Positions 36,946-47,004 of a DNA stretch of 48,907 nt are shown here, in pieces. Numbering within the stretch: the first letter of the stretch is position 1; every line of letters starts with the position of its first letter. Position numbers and translations under genes: made by a program. The stretch covers positions 1 to 48,907 of the forward strand of contig CAYXFU010000027.1 in NCBI GenBank assembly GCA_964464375.1, written 5' to 3'. Below the pieces are notes generated by a model. It was not told where the DNA came from. It saw only the letters and a list, made by a program, of their open reading frames with translations, and searched no databases. This DNA is from CAIOZA01 sp964464375 (GTDB taxonomy: Bacteria > Bacteroidota > Ignavibacteria > Kapaibacteriales > UBA2268).

Positions 36946-36967
36946 TTTTATTTCAGAAAGTGAATAA

Positions 36968-39373
36968 TTAACTGTTTGATTCTGTTTCTTCTGGAGATTC
37001 TTTCGTAACTTTCATTGGTTTGGCTGTATCCTTTGTTACCCTTTCGAAATGCTGGGCAAAAAAGAATCCAACTATACTCAAAACAAAAGTGATCATTGAA
37101 ATAATCTTACCTTTACTGTAGGATTCAGATTCATATTTCATTTCAACAGTGTGATCACCAGCAAGCAATGGAACTGCCCTGAAACTATAATTAGCACGCA
37201 ATAATTTCACTTTATTGCCATCGACATATACCTTCCAGTCAGGATAATAGATTTCACTAAAAACAAGAATAGCATTATTTTTAGATTTTACAGAGTAAGA
37301 AAATTTATTTGTTGAATATTCTTTACAATTAATAATTGTTCCAGATGAATCTGTATTGCTTCCTGAGAGAGCCAGATCAATTTTTTCTTCTAGAATCACA
37401 CTTGATCTGTAATCGAAGCTATTTGTCTGCATGAATTTCTTAACTGAGTTCGGTTCAATTATTTTTGTGTCATAAACAAGCCAAGCCCTTGGCAAAGTTG
37501 AATCGCGCTGGGAATATGCCCAAGATCCCTTTTCCAGATCAACCTTAATCTCATATTTAACATTATACAGATCATAAGCAATTTTAGTATCAGATACGGG
37601 AACACCTGCACGCTCCAGGACAAGTGGATTGTAACCTTCTACCATTTGAATCCGGTCAATCATTCCTTGGTTTCTCTGCATTGACATAAAGCTAACAGGT
37701 TTATATATTCGTGTATTAACCCTATATAAATCTTCATTTGACTTAGGTGTTAGTAGAGCTTTAAGATCCGGTTTTAGTTCATATACTGTAGAAGGATTAG
37801 TAGGACTCTGGTTGAATTTAAAACCCACAGCGTAAAGATCAATGAATGCTAAAGCGATGAATAATAACCCTGCAACAGATGGGTTAATCAATTTCCAGTT
37901 AACTATGAAAGCGATTGCGTAAGCTATTACAGATATTGCAAGTGCGATTGTTCCAAAAGAAATAATTTCGTCAATTGCCAGTTCAGGTGCATTAAGTATT
38001 TTAGGCAGATAGCCTGTGGCAGTAAGAATAGAGAAGAGTATCGGAAAAAATGCTGCACTAAGTATAACCCACATCATTTTCTTTTCTTTGATATTTTGCC
38101 AAAGAATATCAAATCCAAATCCTGCTAATATTGAAAATCCAAGAATAGCCATAAACATCATTCTCCCTGGATTTCGAAAGCTATTGAAAAATGGGAAATG
38201 ATACATAATATTGAATACGAAACTACTGCTTCCAAGAGCAAAAAGGCAGCCAAATACAGCAATAAATATGAAAAAGGCACCTTGAAACGTTCGGAATTTC
38301 AGTATAGCCCCTATCAAACCTAAAAACAGTGCAACTATTCCGAAATAGAAACCAGTTTCCCAGTAAAAATGGCTTTGAACTTTCCCATCGATTTTGTTGT
38401 AATAAGTTTGCTGTTTTTCAGGTTGTCCGTCAATATAACCAAAAATCTTAGGGATGACTGATGTATAAATATTCTTAAACTCGAGTGAGCCTTCAGTTGA
38501 TTTTTCATAGGAAATTTCATTTCTCTGTGATAATTCAGCCAGATCTTTTGAAGGTAAATACTGTATATAGAATATTCCCAGAGCAATAACAACTGTTAGA
38601 ATTCCACCACTTATGAACTTTGCTATGTTTATACCCGCAATGGATTTATCCATAAACCCTGTAATTATAAACCACACGAATGCAAATCCGAGCAAAAGTC
38701 CAATATATAATGTCATTTGAGGATGTCCGCTCAGCATTACGAAACCAAAAATTATTCCTGCAAGAATTGAATTAGATAATTTCTTCTGCTCTAATCCCTT
38801 TAAAAATAACATCAAAATCAATGGCAACCATGTTAAATGATAGACTATCATTGGATGGATCACATGGCAAACCATAAGCATTGAGAATGAATAAGAAATT
38901 GCGGCGATAACAGCCCCATAGGAACTTATCTTGAAGAACCTTGCCAGAAAATAAGTATTAATCTGGGAAATCAAAAAGTGAATAATCACAACTAATTCAA
39001 GTATGACTACTGGTAGATTATTATTTGAAACAAATAGGGATAAAAGTCTGTTGAAAGGATAGAAGAAACCAACCTGAAGATCAGCAAAAAATGGCATTCC
39101 AACAAAAGTAAAAGCATTCCAGAATGGAATCTCACCTTTCGCAAATTCATTTGCTGCAAATGTTTGAACAGGATATACATATTCTACAAAGTCCTCCCAA
39201 AAAAATGAATTTTGCAGAATTATATCCCAGAAGAAAATAGCAGTAGTAATCAAAAATATAATAAGCGTAACCCAAACAGGAAAATCTGAAGGGGGCAATA
39301 TCTGAGTCTTTGTATTTGTCTGTACCTTTTGTTTCGATTGTTTAGGCAATTTTACTAATTTTTTTGCTACCAT
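36968..39373 (-). CDS. YfhO-family membrane protein
   Basis: 801 aa. A cytosolic Lys-rich N-terminus (1-30) is followed by about 12 membrane segments to near 530 and a soluble C-terminal domain with the YfhO signature (EIYYPDWKVYVDGNKVKLL, then AVPLLAGDHTVEMKY), plus one last helix near 765. YfhO proteins resemble GT-C glycosyltransferases and are linked to sugar decoration of envelope polymers. HPMIVYHLTWLPLILML matches the conserved membrane core. AGGTG precedes the start. It is the middle gene of the methyltransferase-YfhO-flippase run. Confidence 0.9.
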   Translation of the reverse strand: MVAKKLVKLPKQSKQKVQTNTKTQILPPSDFPVWVTLIIFLITTAIFFWDIILQNSFFWEDFVEYVYPVQTFAANEFAKGEIPFWNAFTFVGMPFFADLQVGFFYPFNRLLSLFVSNNNLPVVILELVVIIHFLISQINTYFLARFFKISSYGAVIAAISYSFSMLMVCHVIHPMIVYHLTWLPLILMLFLKGLEQKKLSNSILAGIIFGFVMLSGHPQMTLYIGLLLGFAFVWFIITGFMDKSIAGINIAKFISGGILTVVIALGIFYIQYLPSKDLAELSQRNEISYEKSTEGSLEFKNIYTSVIPKIFGYIDGQPEKQQTYYNKIDGKVQSHFYWETGFYFGIVALFLGLIGAILKFRTFQGAFFIFIAVFGCLFALGSSSFVFNIMYHFPFFNSFRNPGRMMFMAILGFSILAGFGFDILWQNIKEKKMMWVILSAAFFPILFSILTATGYLPKILNAPELAIDEIISFGTIALAISVIAYAIAFIVNWKLINPSVAGLLFIALAFIDLYAVGFKFNQSPTNPSTVYELKPDLKALLTPKSNEDLYRVNTRIYKPVSFMSMQRNQGMIDRIQMVEGYNPLVLERAGVPVSDTKIAYDLYNVKYEIKVDLEKGSWAYSQRDSTLPRAWLVYDTKIIEPNSVKKFMQTNSFDYRSSVILEEKIDLALSGSNTDSSGTIINCKEYSTNKFSYSVKSKNNAILVFSEIYYPDWKVYVDGNKVKLLRANYSFRAVPLLAGDHTVEMKYESESYSKGKIISMITFVLSIVGFFFAQHFERVTKDTAKPMKVTKESPEETESNS

Positions 39374-39423
39374 AATGCACCTGATATTTTATTCGTTAAA
39401 TCTATCAATCTATTAAAAAAGAA

Positions 39424-40158
39424 CTACGGCTTTTTCGCAATCGTAACTACTGAAAGCCCAAAAGGAATGCGAATCAATTTAAGAATATTTGCTTCGAACT
39501 TATAGAGATTATCAAAAATAGTATTTAGCATAGGTGAAACCTCATCAACAGGTTTAGAATCACTATCATCTTTCTTTTTAAATCTATCAGAAAATCTCTT
39601 AAGAACAGCGGGTAAAAACAAAAAGCTGTTCATATAACTCGAAAATTCTATATTAAACCCGGCATCTATTATTATTTGATTAATTCTTTTTTTTGTGTAT
39701 CGCCTGTAATGCATGTGTACTTCATCATGCTTACTCCATAACCACTGATAAGCAGGAACTGTCATAATATAATATCCACCTGAAGGTAAAAGATTAAAAA
39801 CATCTTTTACTACCGCCCTATCATCAGGAATATGTTCAACTACATCCAACATGGTTATCGCATCAACTTTATACTTATCTTTCGGAAATTCACTTAATTG
39901 ACCGCAAAATAAATTCTCAAGACCTCTTTTCCTGCAAAACTCCAAAGCTAATTCCGATGTGTCCAGACCAATCATATTATAAGTCTGTGCCATGTGTTTA
40001 GTAAAACCACCTGTACCGCAACCAACATCCAGTATAGTTTGTCCCGGTTTTAAGTTGGTAAATACTTTTATCAGTTTATCAACAATAACCTGTCTTGCTG
40101 TGAACCACCAATACGAATCTTCTAATTCATAGTTTGTATGATATACTATATCCTGCAT
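39424..40158 (-). CDS. Class I SAM-dependent methyltransferase
   Basis: 244 aa. Motif I is LDVGCGTGG (about 44-52), with an acidic residue after the second strand (IGLDTSELAL) and a motif II/III region VDAITMLDVVEHIPDD. A post-core segment (HDEVHMHYRRYTKKR) is shared by a methyltransferase subgroup often found beside glycan genes. It would use S-adenosylmethionine; the acceptor is unknown. It is the first gene of the minus-strand run, divergent from the YqeY-type gene over 188 nt. Confidence 0.9.
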   Translation of the reverse strand: MQDIVYHTNYELEDSYWWFTARQVIVDKLIKVFTNLKPGQTILDVGCGTGGFTKHMAQTYNMIGLDTSELALEFCRKRGLENLFCGQLSEFPKDKYKVDAITMLDVVEHIPDDRAVVKDVFNLLPSGGYYIMTVPAYQWLWSKHDEVHMHYRRYTKKRINQIIIDAGFNIEFSSYMNSFLFLPAVLKRFSDRFKKKDDSDSKPVDEVSPMLNTIFDNLYKFEANILKLIRIPFGLSVVTIAKKP

Positions 40159-40346
40159 TTCTAATTTACAAGTTTAATCTTAATTCAGAATGAATTTTTA
40201 ATAATTCAATTGTTAATAAACAATGAATATAAATTTAGAAATTGCAATTTACTCTTACTAATAATATAATGCAAATTTTATCGTTAAATTTAAATCATTC
40301 TGTCTGAATTATAATAACTTAAATATATCAAAATTGTGGGTGAAAA

Positions 40347-40799
40347 ATGAATCTGGAAAAGACAATCACTGAAGAATTAAAAAACGCGATCAAACTAGGC
40401 AGCAAATTGAGGATGGAAACCTTGAGATCGCTTAGAGCTACTATTATCGAATTCAACAAAAGCGGTATTGGTCGTGAAATGAATGATGATGACGAATTGA
40501 AAATTCTTCAAAGTGCTGCAAAACAACGACGTGATGCTATTGAATTATACGAAAAAGCGGGCAGAACAGAGCTGTCAGACAAAGAAAAAGCCGAACTGGT
40601 AATAATTACTGAGTTCTTACCCAAACAGCTCCCAGAAGAAGATGTGAGAGCAATTATCGCTAAAATAATTGTTGATTCTGGAGCAACAGGTTTGAAGGAT
40701 TTGGGTAAAGTTATGGGTGCTTCAATGAAAGAGTTAAAAGGCAAAGCAGATGGAAGTCTGGTCCAAACTTTGGTTAAGAGCGGACTGGAGAATTTATAA
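40347..40799 (+). CDS. GatB/YqeY domain-containing protein
   Basis: 150 aa, the usual size. It matches the YqeY family (LRSLRATIIEFNKSG near 27-41, AKQRRDAIELYEKAGR near 57-73, ELSDKEKAELVIITEFLPKQL with short insert). The family shares its fold with the tail domain of GatB amidotransferase subunits and is thought to bind tRNA, but its role is not defined. Its TAA stop abuts the ATG of mutS2, so the two are coupled. Confidence 0.93.
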   Translation: MNLEKTITEELKNAIKLGSKLRMETLRSLRATIIEFNKSGIGREMNDDDELKILQSAAKQRRDAIELYEKAGRTELSDKEKAELVIITEFLPKQLPEEDVRAIIAKIIVDSGATGLKDLGKVMGASMKELKGKADGSLVQTLVKSGLENL

Positions 40800-43169
40800 A
40801 TGAATCAGCCGTTGACACCAAATCAGATCAAGCTTCAAAATGAATCACTTAAACAATTAGAATTCAATCTGGTTTTGGAAAAAGTATCCAGATTTACTTT
40901 ATCTTCACTCGGTAAAGATATAATCCTCGATTCATCCCCTACCGATGACATCTTCTGGCTTAATTCAGAACATAATCTGATTGAGGAGATGACAAACCTC
41001 ATCACACTCGACGACACTTTGCCTGTTGAAAATTTATCGGATATCAGAACAAAACTGCATAAATCGATGATTGAAAATGCCGTGATGAATACTGATGAAA
41101 TTCTATCGGTTAAAGATGTTTTCAGAACTTCCAGAATGGTCAGAAATTATTTCAGAAGTAAAACAGAAAAATATCCAGCGCTATCTGAGATCACTTCAAT
41201 TCTTCATGAAGACAGGCTTCTTGAAAAGCACATTGATGATGCTATCGATGACACAGCTTTGGTCAAGGATTCAGCTTCACGTGAGTTAGGTAGAATTCGT
41301 CGTGATATTATTGAAAAGTCGGCAAGGCTTCGTTCAAGAGCTCAGAAAATTCTGAAAAGGGTTTCTGAAAATGAGATGCTTATGGATGATTATTTATCTA
41401 TCCGCGAAGGCAGATTAGTTCTTCCTGTTAAAGTTGAAAGCAAAAGACAGATCCCGGGTATTATTCATGGAATATCACAATCCGGCTCCACAGTATTTCT
41501 TGAGCCAACGGAAATCATCGAGATGAATAATGAGCTTTCTATTCTAGTGAATGAAGAGAAAAGAGAGATATTCAGGATACTTCAGAACTTGACAAAGGAA
41601 ATTGGGGAACAAGCAAGAGAGTTTTTGCAATCCGTTGAGATTTTGGCTCATATTGATTCAATAACGGGCAAAGCAAGATATGCTCTTGAATATGGCGGAA
41701 TCAAACCCCAAATATCTGATCGTAACCAGCTTTATCTGAAGAATGCAAGACATCCGATTCTTGTTCATGCAAAAGGAAAATCAAAAGTTATCCCACTAAG
41801 TATAGAGCTTAATGAAGTTAAAAGAGGCAACCTTATCTCCGGTCCAAATGCAGGTGGTAAAACCGTTGCACTTAAAAGTATTGGATTAAATGTTGCAATG
41901 GCTCTGAGTGGTATTTTTCCGCTTGGTGAGTGTGCAACAAATTACAGAACAATCTTCACTGCTATCGGGGATAATCAATCAATCGAGAATGATCTTAGTA
42001 CTTTCAGCTCTCAATTGATTCAACTCAAAAAAATCATCGATAATTGCGAAAGTAATTCACTGATACTAATTGATGAAATTGGTTCCGGGACAGATCCACA
42101 GGAAGGATCTGCACTTGCCGCAGGAATTCTGGACAGTTTTCTGAATATAAACCTATTCTTTATTGCGACTACACATCAATCATCGCTAAAGAGTTATGCA
42201 TTGACTAAGGAATCAATTGAGAATGCTTCACTTGAATTTAATGAAGAGCATCTAAAGCCAACATATAAGTATTTACATGGAGTGCCAGGAAATTCCTATG
42301 CTTTTGTTTTGGCAGAGAATATCGGAATTCCAGGAAATATACTAGACAGAGCTAGAGGATACCTTGGCACTAAACAAACCGAATTGGAAGAGTCTATAAA
42401 GATATTGCAAAGATATATAATGCAGACTGAAGAACTGAAGCTTCAAGCTGAGAAAGAAAAGAATCAAGCCGAAATAAAACGTAAGGAATTTGAAAGCAGA
42501 TTCAATGAGATAAAGCTGAAGCGAAAAACCATCATGGACAATGCCCGCACAGAGGCTGACGAGATTCTCAAAAAAGCTAATTCGCTGATTGAAAATACAA
42601 TCAGAGAAATTAAAGAGGATAAACGGGCTATTTCTGAGGTTAAGCAAGATTTCCAGGTGGAAAAAAATAAGATTACGAAGTCAATTAGAGATGCGGAAGC
42701 TAAAAAGAGAGAAGAGAACTCTGACGAAACTTTTACAAAAGGTGAATCTGTTAAGCTCGAGGATTCAACCAGTATCGGTACAATTCTCGATACAGATAAT
42801 TCGAATAGGACTGCCATTGTTGACTTCAACGGAGTCAGATTCAGACTGCCGTTCGAGCAATTGAATAAAACTAAACCAGATACAAAGAAACTAAAGTCCA
42901 GAGGAATCTCGGACAATCTGAAATTCGATTCAAAATCCTCGATTGACCTTCGGGGACTGAGGGTAGATGAATGTCTCAGATTAGTTGACGAATTTTTATC
43001 AGACGCAGTTTTAGGGAATATTGCAATGGTTTCGTTAATTCATGGTAAAGGAACTGGTGCCCTAAGAGCCGCCATACATGAATCTCTAGCCAATCATCCG
43101 TCAGTCAGATCCTTCAGGAATGGAACATTGCCCGAAGGCGGAGATGGTGTTACAATTATTGAACTTTAA
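40800..43169 (+). CDS. mutS2: MutS2 endonuclease/ribosome-rescue ATPase
   Basis: 789 aa. No MutS-I mismatch-recognition domain is present. A clamp/core region at 20-310 is followed by the ATPase with Walker A GPNAGGKT (348-355) and Walker B LILIDE (421-426) and the SGTDPQEGSAL segment. A KOW-like/coiled-coil arm (about 510-640) and a C-terminal Smr nuclease domain follow, with DLRG at 716-719 and HGKG at 748-751. MutS2 proteins act on recombination intermediates and on collided ribosomes. All key motifs are intact. It is coupled to the YqeY-type gene upstream. Confidence 0.96.
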   Translation: MNQPLTPNQIKLQNESLKQLEFNLVLEKVSRFTLSSLGKDIILDSSPTDDIFWLNSEHNLIEEMTNLITLDDTLPVENLSDIRTKLHKSMIENAVMNTDEILSVKDVFRTSRMVRNYFRSKTEKYPALSEITSILHEDRLLEKHIDDAIDDTALVKDSASRELGRIRRDIIEKSARLRSRAQKILKRVSENEMLMDDYLSIREGRLVLPVKVESKRQIPGIIHGISQSGSTVFLEPTEIIEMNNELSILVNEEKREIFRILQNLTKEIGEQAREFLQSVEILAHIDSITGKARYALEYGGIKPQISDRNQLYLKNARHPILVHAKGKSKVIPLSIELNEVKRGNLISGPNAGGKTVALKSIGLNVAMALSGIFPLGECATNYRTIFTAIGDNQSIENDLSTFSSQLIQLKKIIDNCESNSLILIDEIGSGTDPQEGSALAAGILDSFLNINLFFIATTHQSSLKSYALTKESIENASLEFNEEHLKPTYKYLHGVPGNSYAFVLAENIGIPGNILDRARGYLGTKQTELEESIKILQRYIMQTEELKLQAEKEKNQAEIKRKEFESRFNEIKLKRKTIMDNARTEADEILKKANSLIENTIREIKEDKRAISEVKQDFQVEKNKITKSIRDAEAKKREENSDETFTKGESVKLEDSTSIGTILDTDNSNRTAIVDFNGVRFRLPFEQLNKTKPDTKKLKSRGISDNLKFDSKSSIDLRGLRVDECLRLVDEFLSDAVLGNIAMVSLIHGKGTGALRAAIHESLANHPSVRSFRNGTLPEGGDGVTIIEL

Positions 43170-43295
43170 CGATTGTGTTAGCTAGTATTTGCTTCTGAAA
43201 AAGATTATCAAAACTATTTGAAGTACCATAGCAGATACATTGAGAGACCAAAAACTCGAAGCAATTGATGCAAATGTAACCGAAATATATTAACA

Positions 43296-43321
43296 AAAGA
43301 GATCGATTGCTCGACCTCTTT
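43296..43321. terminator. Weak bidirectional terminator, mutS2/serC
   Basis: AAAGAG-(A)-TCGA pairs with TCGA-(C)-CTCTTT, an 11-position stem with one A-C mismatch and a TTGC loop, in the gap between convergent mutS2 and serC. U-runs are short on both sides. Confidence 0.45.
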
Positions 43322-43345
43322 CAATTATAAAACTGATTAAATATT

Positions 43346-44428
43346 CTATTTATTTTCTTTCATGAATTCTTCCATGAATTTTACTAATGCTTCAACCCAT
43401 TCGTTGGGGCAGGCATTGTAGATCGAAGCTCTAACGCCGCCTACACTTCTGTGACCTTTGAGGTTTGTCATGTTATATTTTGCTTTTGCGTCAGCTATGA
43501 ATTTTGCTTCGAGTTCGGGAGTCTGTAGATTCCAGCAAACATTCATCAATGATCTGTCGCGGACATTCTTAACTGTAGGCTTGTAAAAGTCAGCGTTAGC
43601 GTCCATATAATCATAAAGTAAGCCGGCTTTTTTCTCGTTATTAGCCTGAATGCTGTCCAGTCCGTGCTTCAGAATCCATTTGAAAGTTCTTCCTACAACA
43701 TAAACTGGGAAGCATGGAGGAGTGTTGTAAAGTGATTCATTATCCACATGGATTTTGTAATCAAGCATTGTGGGAACGTTTTCTTTTTTCTTGTCGAGCA
43801 AGGATTTTTTAATCACAACCATTGTAACACCGGCAGGACCAATGTTCTTCTGTGCACCGGCATAGATCATGTCATATTTTGACCAATCTCTGTGCATAGC
43901 AAACATATCTGAGGACATATCAGCAAAAAGAGGAACGTTTCCAGTATCGGGAATGTTATTCTTCCATTCGGTACCATATATTGTGTTATTTGTTGTAATA
44001 TGTACATAGTCAGCATCGGGAGTAAAGTTAAAAGTATCGGGAATATAGTTGAAGTTAGCATCTTCGGAACTACCAACGATATTTGTCTTACCAACCCATT
44101 TTGCTTCCTTGATAGCTTTCTTTGCCCAAACACCTGTGCTAATGTAGTCAGACTGTGTTTTGAGGAAATTGAACGGAATCATCAGGAACTGAAGACTTGC
44201 GCCACCACCGAGGAATAACACATAATATTCATCCTGAGAAAGTCCCATAATCTTCAGACAGTCAGTCTGTGCTTCTTTGAAGAGAGCATCGTAATCTTTG
44301 GAACGATGGCTCATTTCCATAATTGACATGCCTGTATTATTATAATTAAAAACTGCTTCTCTTGATTCTTCTAATACTTCAAGAGGTAATACTGCCGGAC
44401 CAGCACTAAAATTAAAAGCTCTGTTCAT
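43346..44428 (-). CDS. serC: Phosphoserine aminotransferase
   Basis: 360 aa, the family's length. It converts 3-phosphohydroxypyruvate and glutamate to phosphoserine, the second step of serine synthesis, and also acts in pyridoxal phosphate synthesis in some bacteria. N-terminal FSAGPAVLP (7-15), MEMSHRSKDY (38-47), GGGASLQF (74-81) and the PLP lysine K194 in YAGAQKNIGPAG are all conserved. GGAG lies upstream of the ATG. It is divergent from serA across 355 nt. Confidence 0.97.
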   Translation of the reverse strand: MNRAFNFSAGPAVLPLEVLEESREAVFNYNNTGMSIMEMSHRSKDYDALFKEAQTDCLKIMGLSQDEYYVLFLGGGASLQFLMIPFNFLKTQSDYISTGVWAKKAIKEAKWVGKTNIVGSSEDANFNYIPDTFNFTPDADYVHITTNNTIYGTEWKNNIPDTGNVPLFADMSSDMFAMHRDWSKYDMIYAGAQKNIGPAGVTMVVIKKSLLDKKKENVPTMLDYKIHVDNESLYNTPPCFPVYVVGRTFKWILKHGLDSIQANNEKKAGLLYDYMDANADFYKPTVKNVRDRSLMNVCWNLQTPELEAKFIADAKAKYNMTNLKGHRSVGGVRASIYNACPNEWVEALVKFMEEFMKENK

Positions 44429-44783
44429 TTACATCTCCAAAAATTTATATGAAATAACGTATAAATAGAACTCAAAATTAAGACAAATATTTCGATTTTC
44501 AACAAACTATTCTTAAAAGTTCTTTTTGATCATTTTGGCTTAAATTTATTTCTCTTAAAAATCTCATTGGCAAAGAATATTTTCTTAAAAAATTGAAATA
44601 TTAAGGTGTTGGGATAAATAAATGCAAAGCATGAATTTAAAATGAAATCTACATCAAAATTACATAAATCAGATTCTTTGGACTTATGTTCTAAAAAATT
44701 TTTTCTGTTTGTTTATTTTGCCTAATTTTGAAATCTGAATTATTTGTTTAATTCTGTTTTTTATTAATAATAAGGTGAAAAAA
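44429..44783. other. Divergent serC/serA promoter region
   Basis: 355 nt without a coding frame. TAATTTTG at 44723-44730 is a likely serA -7 element (start codon 54 nt on) without a clear -33 match. No riboswitch-like fold or operator repeat is recognised, and no serC promoter match to the consensus is seen. Confidence 0.45.
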
Positions 44784-45695
44784 ATGAGAGTCCTGGCTAG
44801 TGATGGAATCGAAGAATCCGGTGCTCAAATCGTTCGCGATGCCGGTTTCGAAATTGATGTTAAAAAGTTCTCAGCAGATGAGCTACTAACAGTTATTGAT
44901 CAGTATGATGCTATTATAGTTCGTTCTGCCACAAAAGTAACAAAAGAAGTTATTGATAAGGGAACCAAGCTGAAAGTACTTGCAAGAGCAGGTGTTGGTA
45001 TGGATAATCTTGATTTGGTTTATGCGAAGGAAAAAGGGATTCCTGTAGTTAATACACCTGGCGCATCTTCAATATCAGTCGCCGAGCTAGCAATAGGACA
45101 CATGTTCTGCGTTGCCCGATTTCTGAATGTTAGCAATATCGAAATGCGTTTAGGCAAATGGCCTAAAAAAGAGTATGCCCATGGTTTCGAGCTTACGGGT
45201 AAGACTTTAGGTCTTCTAGGTTTTGGTAATATTGGCAAAGAAGTTGCAAAAAGAGCAATTGGTCTTGGTATGACAGTTATTGCTTTCGATCCTTTCATAA
45301 CTGAAACTGATATGAATGTAAAACTTGTTACAAAAGAAGAACTTATAAAAAATGCTGATATTATTTCTCTTCACATGCCTCTGATCAAAGCTGAAGGTCC
45401 TGCAGTTACTACAAAAGAATTTGCCGCCATGAAAAAGGGTGTTGTTATAATAAATTGTGCTCGTGGTGGTGTAGTTTCAGAAAGAGACCTCCTTACTGCT
45501 CTCAATGATGGCACAGTCCGCTATGCAGGTATTGATGTGTTCGAAAATGAACCAACAACTGAATCACAGCAGGAATTGATCAATCATCCAAGAGTATCGG
45601 TTACACCTCATATCGGTGCATCGACTGATGAAGCACAGGATAGAGTTGGTATCGAAATAGCCCAGAGAGTAGTGGAAGTTCTAAAGAAGTATTAA
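44784..45695 (+). CDS. serA: D-3-phosphoglycerate dehydrogenase, short form
   Basis: 303 aa from the ATG at 44784. An in-frame GTG three codons earlier overlaps AAGGTG, which is better read as the Shine-Dalgarno site 6 nt before the ATG. The enzyme oxidises 3-phosphoglycerate to 3-phosphohydroxypyruvate with NAD. The NAD-binding motif GFGNIG is at 146-151; catalytic R227 (CARGG), E256 (ENEP) and H276 (TPHIGAS) are present. There is no C-terminal ACT domain, so allosteric inhibition by serine through ACT is not expected. It leads the run serA-DUF1015-DHOD-like, divergent from serC. Confidence 0.93.
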   Translation: MRVLASDGIEESGAQIVRDAGFEIDVKKFSADELLTVIDQYDAIIVRSATKVTKEVIDKGTKLKVLARAGVGMDNLDLVYAKEKGIPVVNTPGASSISVAELAIGHMFCVARFLNVSNIEMRLGKWPKKEYAHGFELTGKTLGLLGFGNIGKEVAKRAIGLGMTVIAFDPFITETDMNVKLVTKEELIKNADIISLHMPLIKAEGPAVTTKEFAAMKKGVVIINCARGGVVSERDLLTALNDGTVRYAGIDVFENEPTTESQQELINHPRVSVTPHIGASTDEAQDRVGIEIAQRVVEVLKKY

Positions 45696-45722
45696 TCACA
45701 TAAATTTGATTTAGAGGAAATA

Positions 45723-46964
45723 ATGGCAGTTTTTCGTCCCTTTAAAGCATTCAGACCTAAGCCCGAGCTTGCATCTGAAGTCGCAAGTAAACCTTATGAT
45801 GTTCTCAATTCTCAAGAAGCACGGGAAGAAGTAAAAGGTCATCCATATTCATTTCTTCATGTTGGTAAGCCTGAGATAGATCTGGATCCATTAATCAATC
45901 CATACGATCCTGCAGTTTATCTGAAAGGAAGAGAAAATCTTCAGAAACTAATTGATGATAAAATTCTAGTTGAGGATGCCGAGCCACATCTTTACGTTTA
46001 TGCTCAAACCATGAATGGCAAGATACAATACGGACTTGTCGGTTGTGCTTCTGTTGATGATTATTGGCATGATGTCATTAAGAAACATGAGAAAACTCGT
46101 AAAGATAAAGAAGAAGACAGATGTAATCACGTAAGAGTGACTAATGCTCACTCAGGTCCTATATTTCTGACATATCGCGATAATGATGAAATAAATACTC
46201 TTATTGCTGATATTGTAAAAGCCACACCTGAGAACGACCATGTCGCACTAGATGGAATCAGGCATCAGTCTTGGATAATCAAAGATCAAAGTGTTGCTAA
46301 GATTATATCTGAGCATCTGACTAAAGTTGATTATTTCTACGTAGCCGACGGGCATCACCGTTCAGCAGCCGCTTCCATTGTTGGTCGTGAACGTCAGAAT
46401 GCAAATCCCAATCACAACGGCGATGAAGCATATAATTTCTTTTTGGCTGTTCTTTTCCCCGCAAGCCATCTCTACATAATGGATTACAACCGTTTGGTAA
46501 AAGATTTGAATGGATTAACACCTGAAGAATTCTTTTCTAAACTGAATGATAATTTTGATGTTCATAAGATCGATGGTCAATGCAAACCTGCAAAGAAAGG
46601 TGATATCGGTCTTTACATCGCAAATCATTGGTATTGCATGACTGCAAAGCCACATCTGCTGGATATTTCCGACCCTGTTGAAAGTCTTGACGTTGCGATT
46701 CTACAGAATAAAGTTCTTGCTCCGCTACTTGGTGTTGATGATCCACGTACAAGCAAAAGAGTAGATTTTGTCGGCGGAATAAGAGGTTTGGTTGAACTAG
46801 AGAAAAGAGTGAATTCGGGTGAGATGCAAGTGGCATTTGCAATGTATCCAACTTCGGTTGAAGAGTTAATGTCAATCGCAGATGCAGGTCAGATTATGCC
46901 TCCGAAATCAACCTGGTTTGAGCCGAAACTTCGCGATGGATTATTTGTGCATTTTCTGGATTAA
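45723..46964 (+). CDS. DUF1015 family protein
   Basis: 413 aa matching DUF1015: N-terminal VFRPFKAFRPKPELASEVASKPYDV, KKHEKT (120-125), LDGIRHQSW (176-184) and the conserved YVADGHHRSAAA (206-217). The family's activity is not established. It is widely found next to serine-synthesis genes, as here (27 nt after serA), which suggests a link to that pathway. AGAGGA precedes the ATG. No membrane segment or signal peptide. Confidence 0.92.
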   Translation: MAVFRPFKAFRPKPELASEVASKPYDVLNSQEAREEVKGHPYSFLHVGKPEIDLDPLINPYDPAVYLKGRENLQKLIDDKILVEDAEPHLYVYAQTMNGKIQYGLVGCASVDDYWHDVIKKHEKTRKDKEEDRCNHVRVTNAHSGPIFLTYRDNDEINTLIADIVKATPENDHVALDGIRHQSWIIKDQSVAKIISEHLTKVDYFYVADGHHRSAAASIVGRERQNANPNHNGDEAYNFFLAVLFPASHLYIMDYNRLVKDLNGLTPEEFFSKLNDNFDVHKIDGQCKPAKKGDIGLYIANHWYCMTAKPHLLDISDPVESLDVAILQNKVLAPLLGVDDPRTSKRVDFVGGIRGLVELEKRVNSGEMQVAFAMYPTSVEELMSIADAGQIMPPKSTWFEPKLRDGLFVHFLD

Positions 46965-47004
46965 TTGAAATAAAGTTTATAATATATTCCCAAAAGAGGC
47001 ATTT

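Noticed and set aside
42464..42916. 150-codon minus frame within mutS2
   Set aside because: Ser/Leu-rich antisense shadow of the coiled-coil arm of MutS2.
44775..44783. GTG start for serA
   Set aside because: It overlaps AAGGTG, which serves better as the Shine-Dalgarno site of the ATG at 44784.
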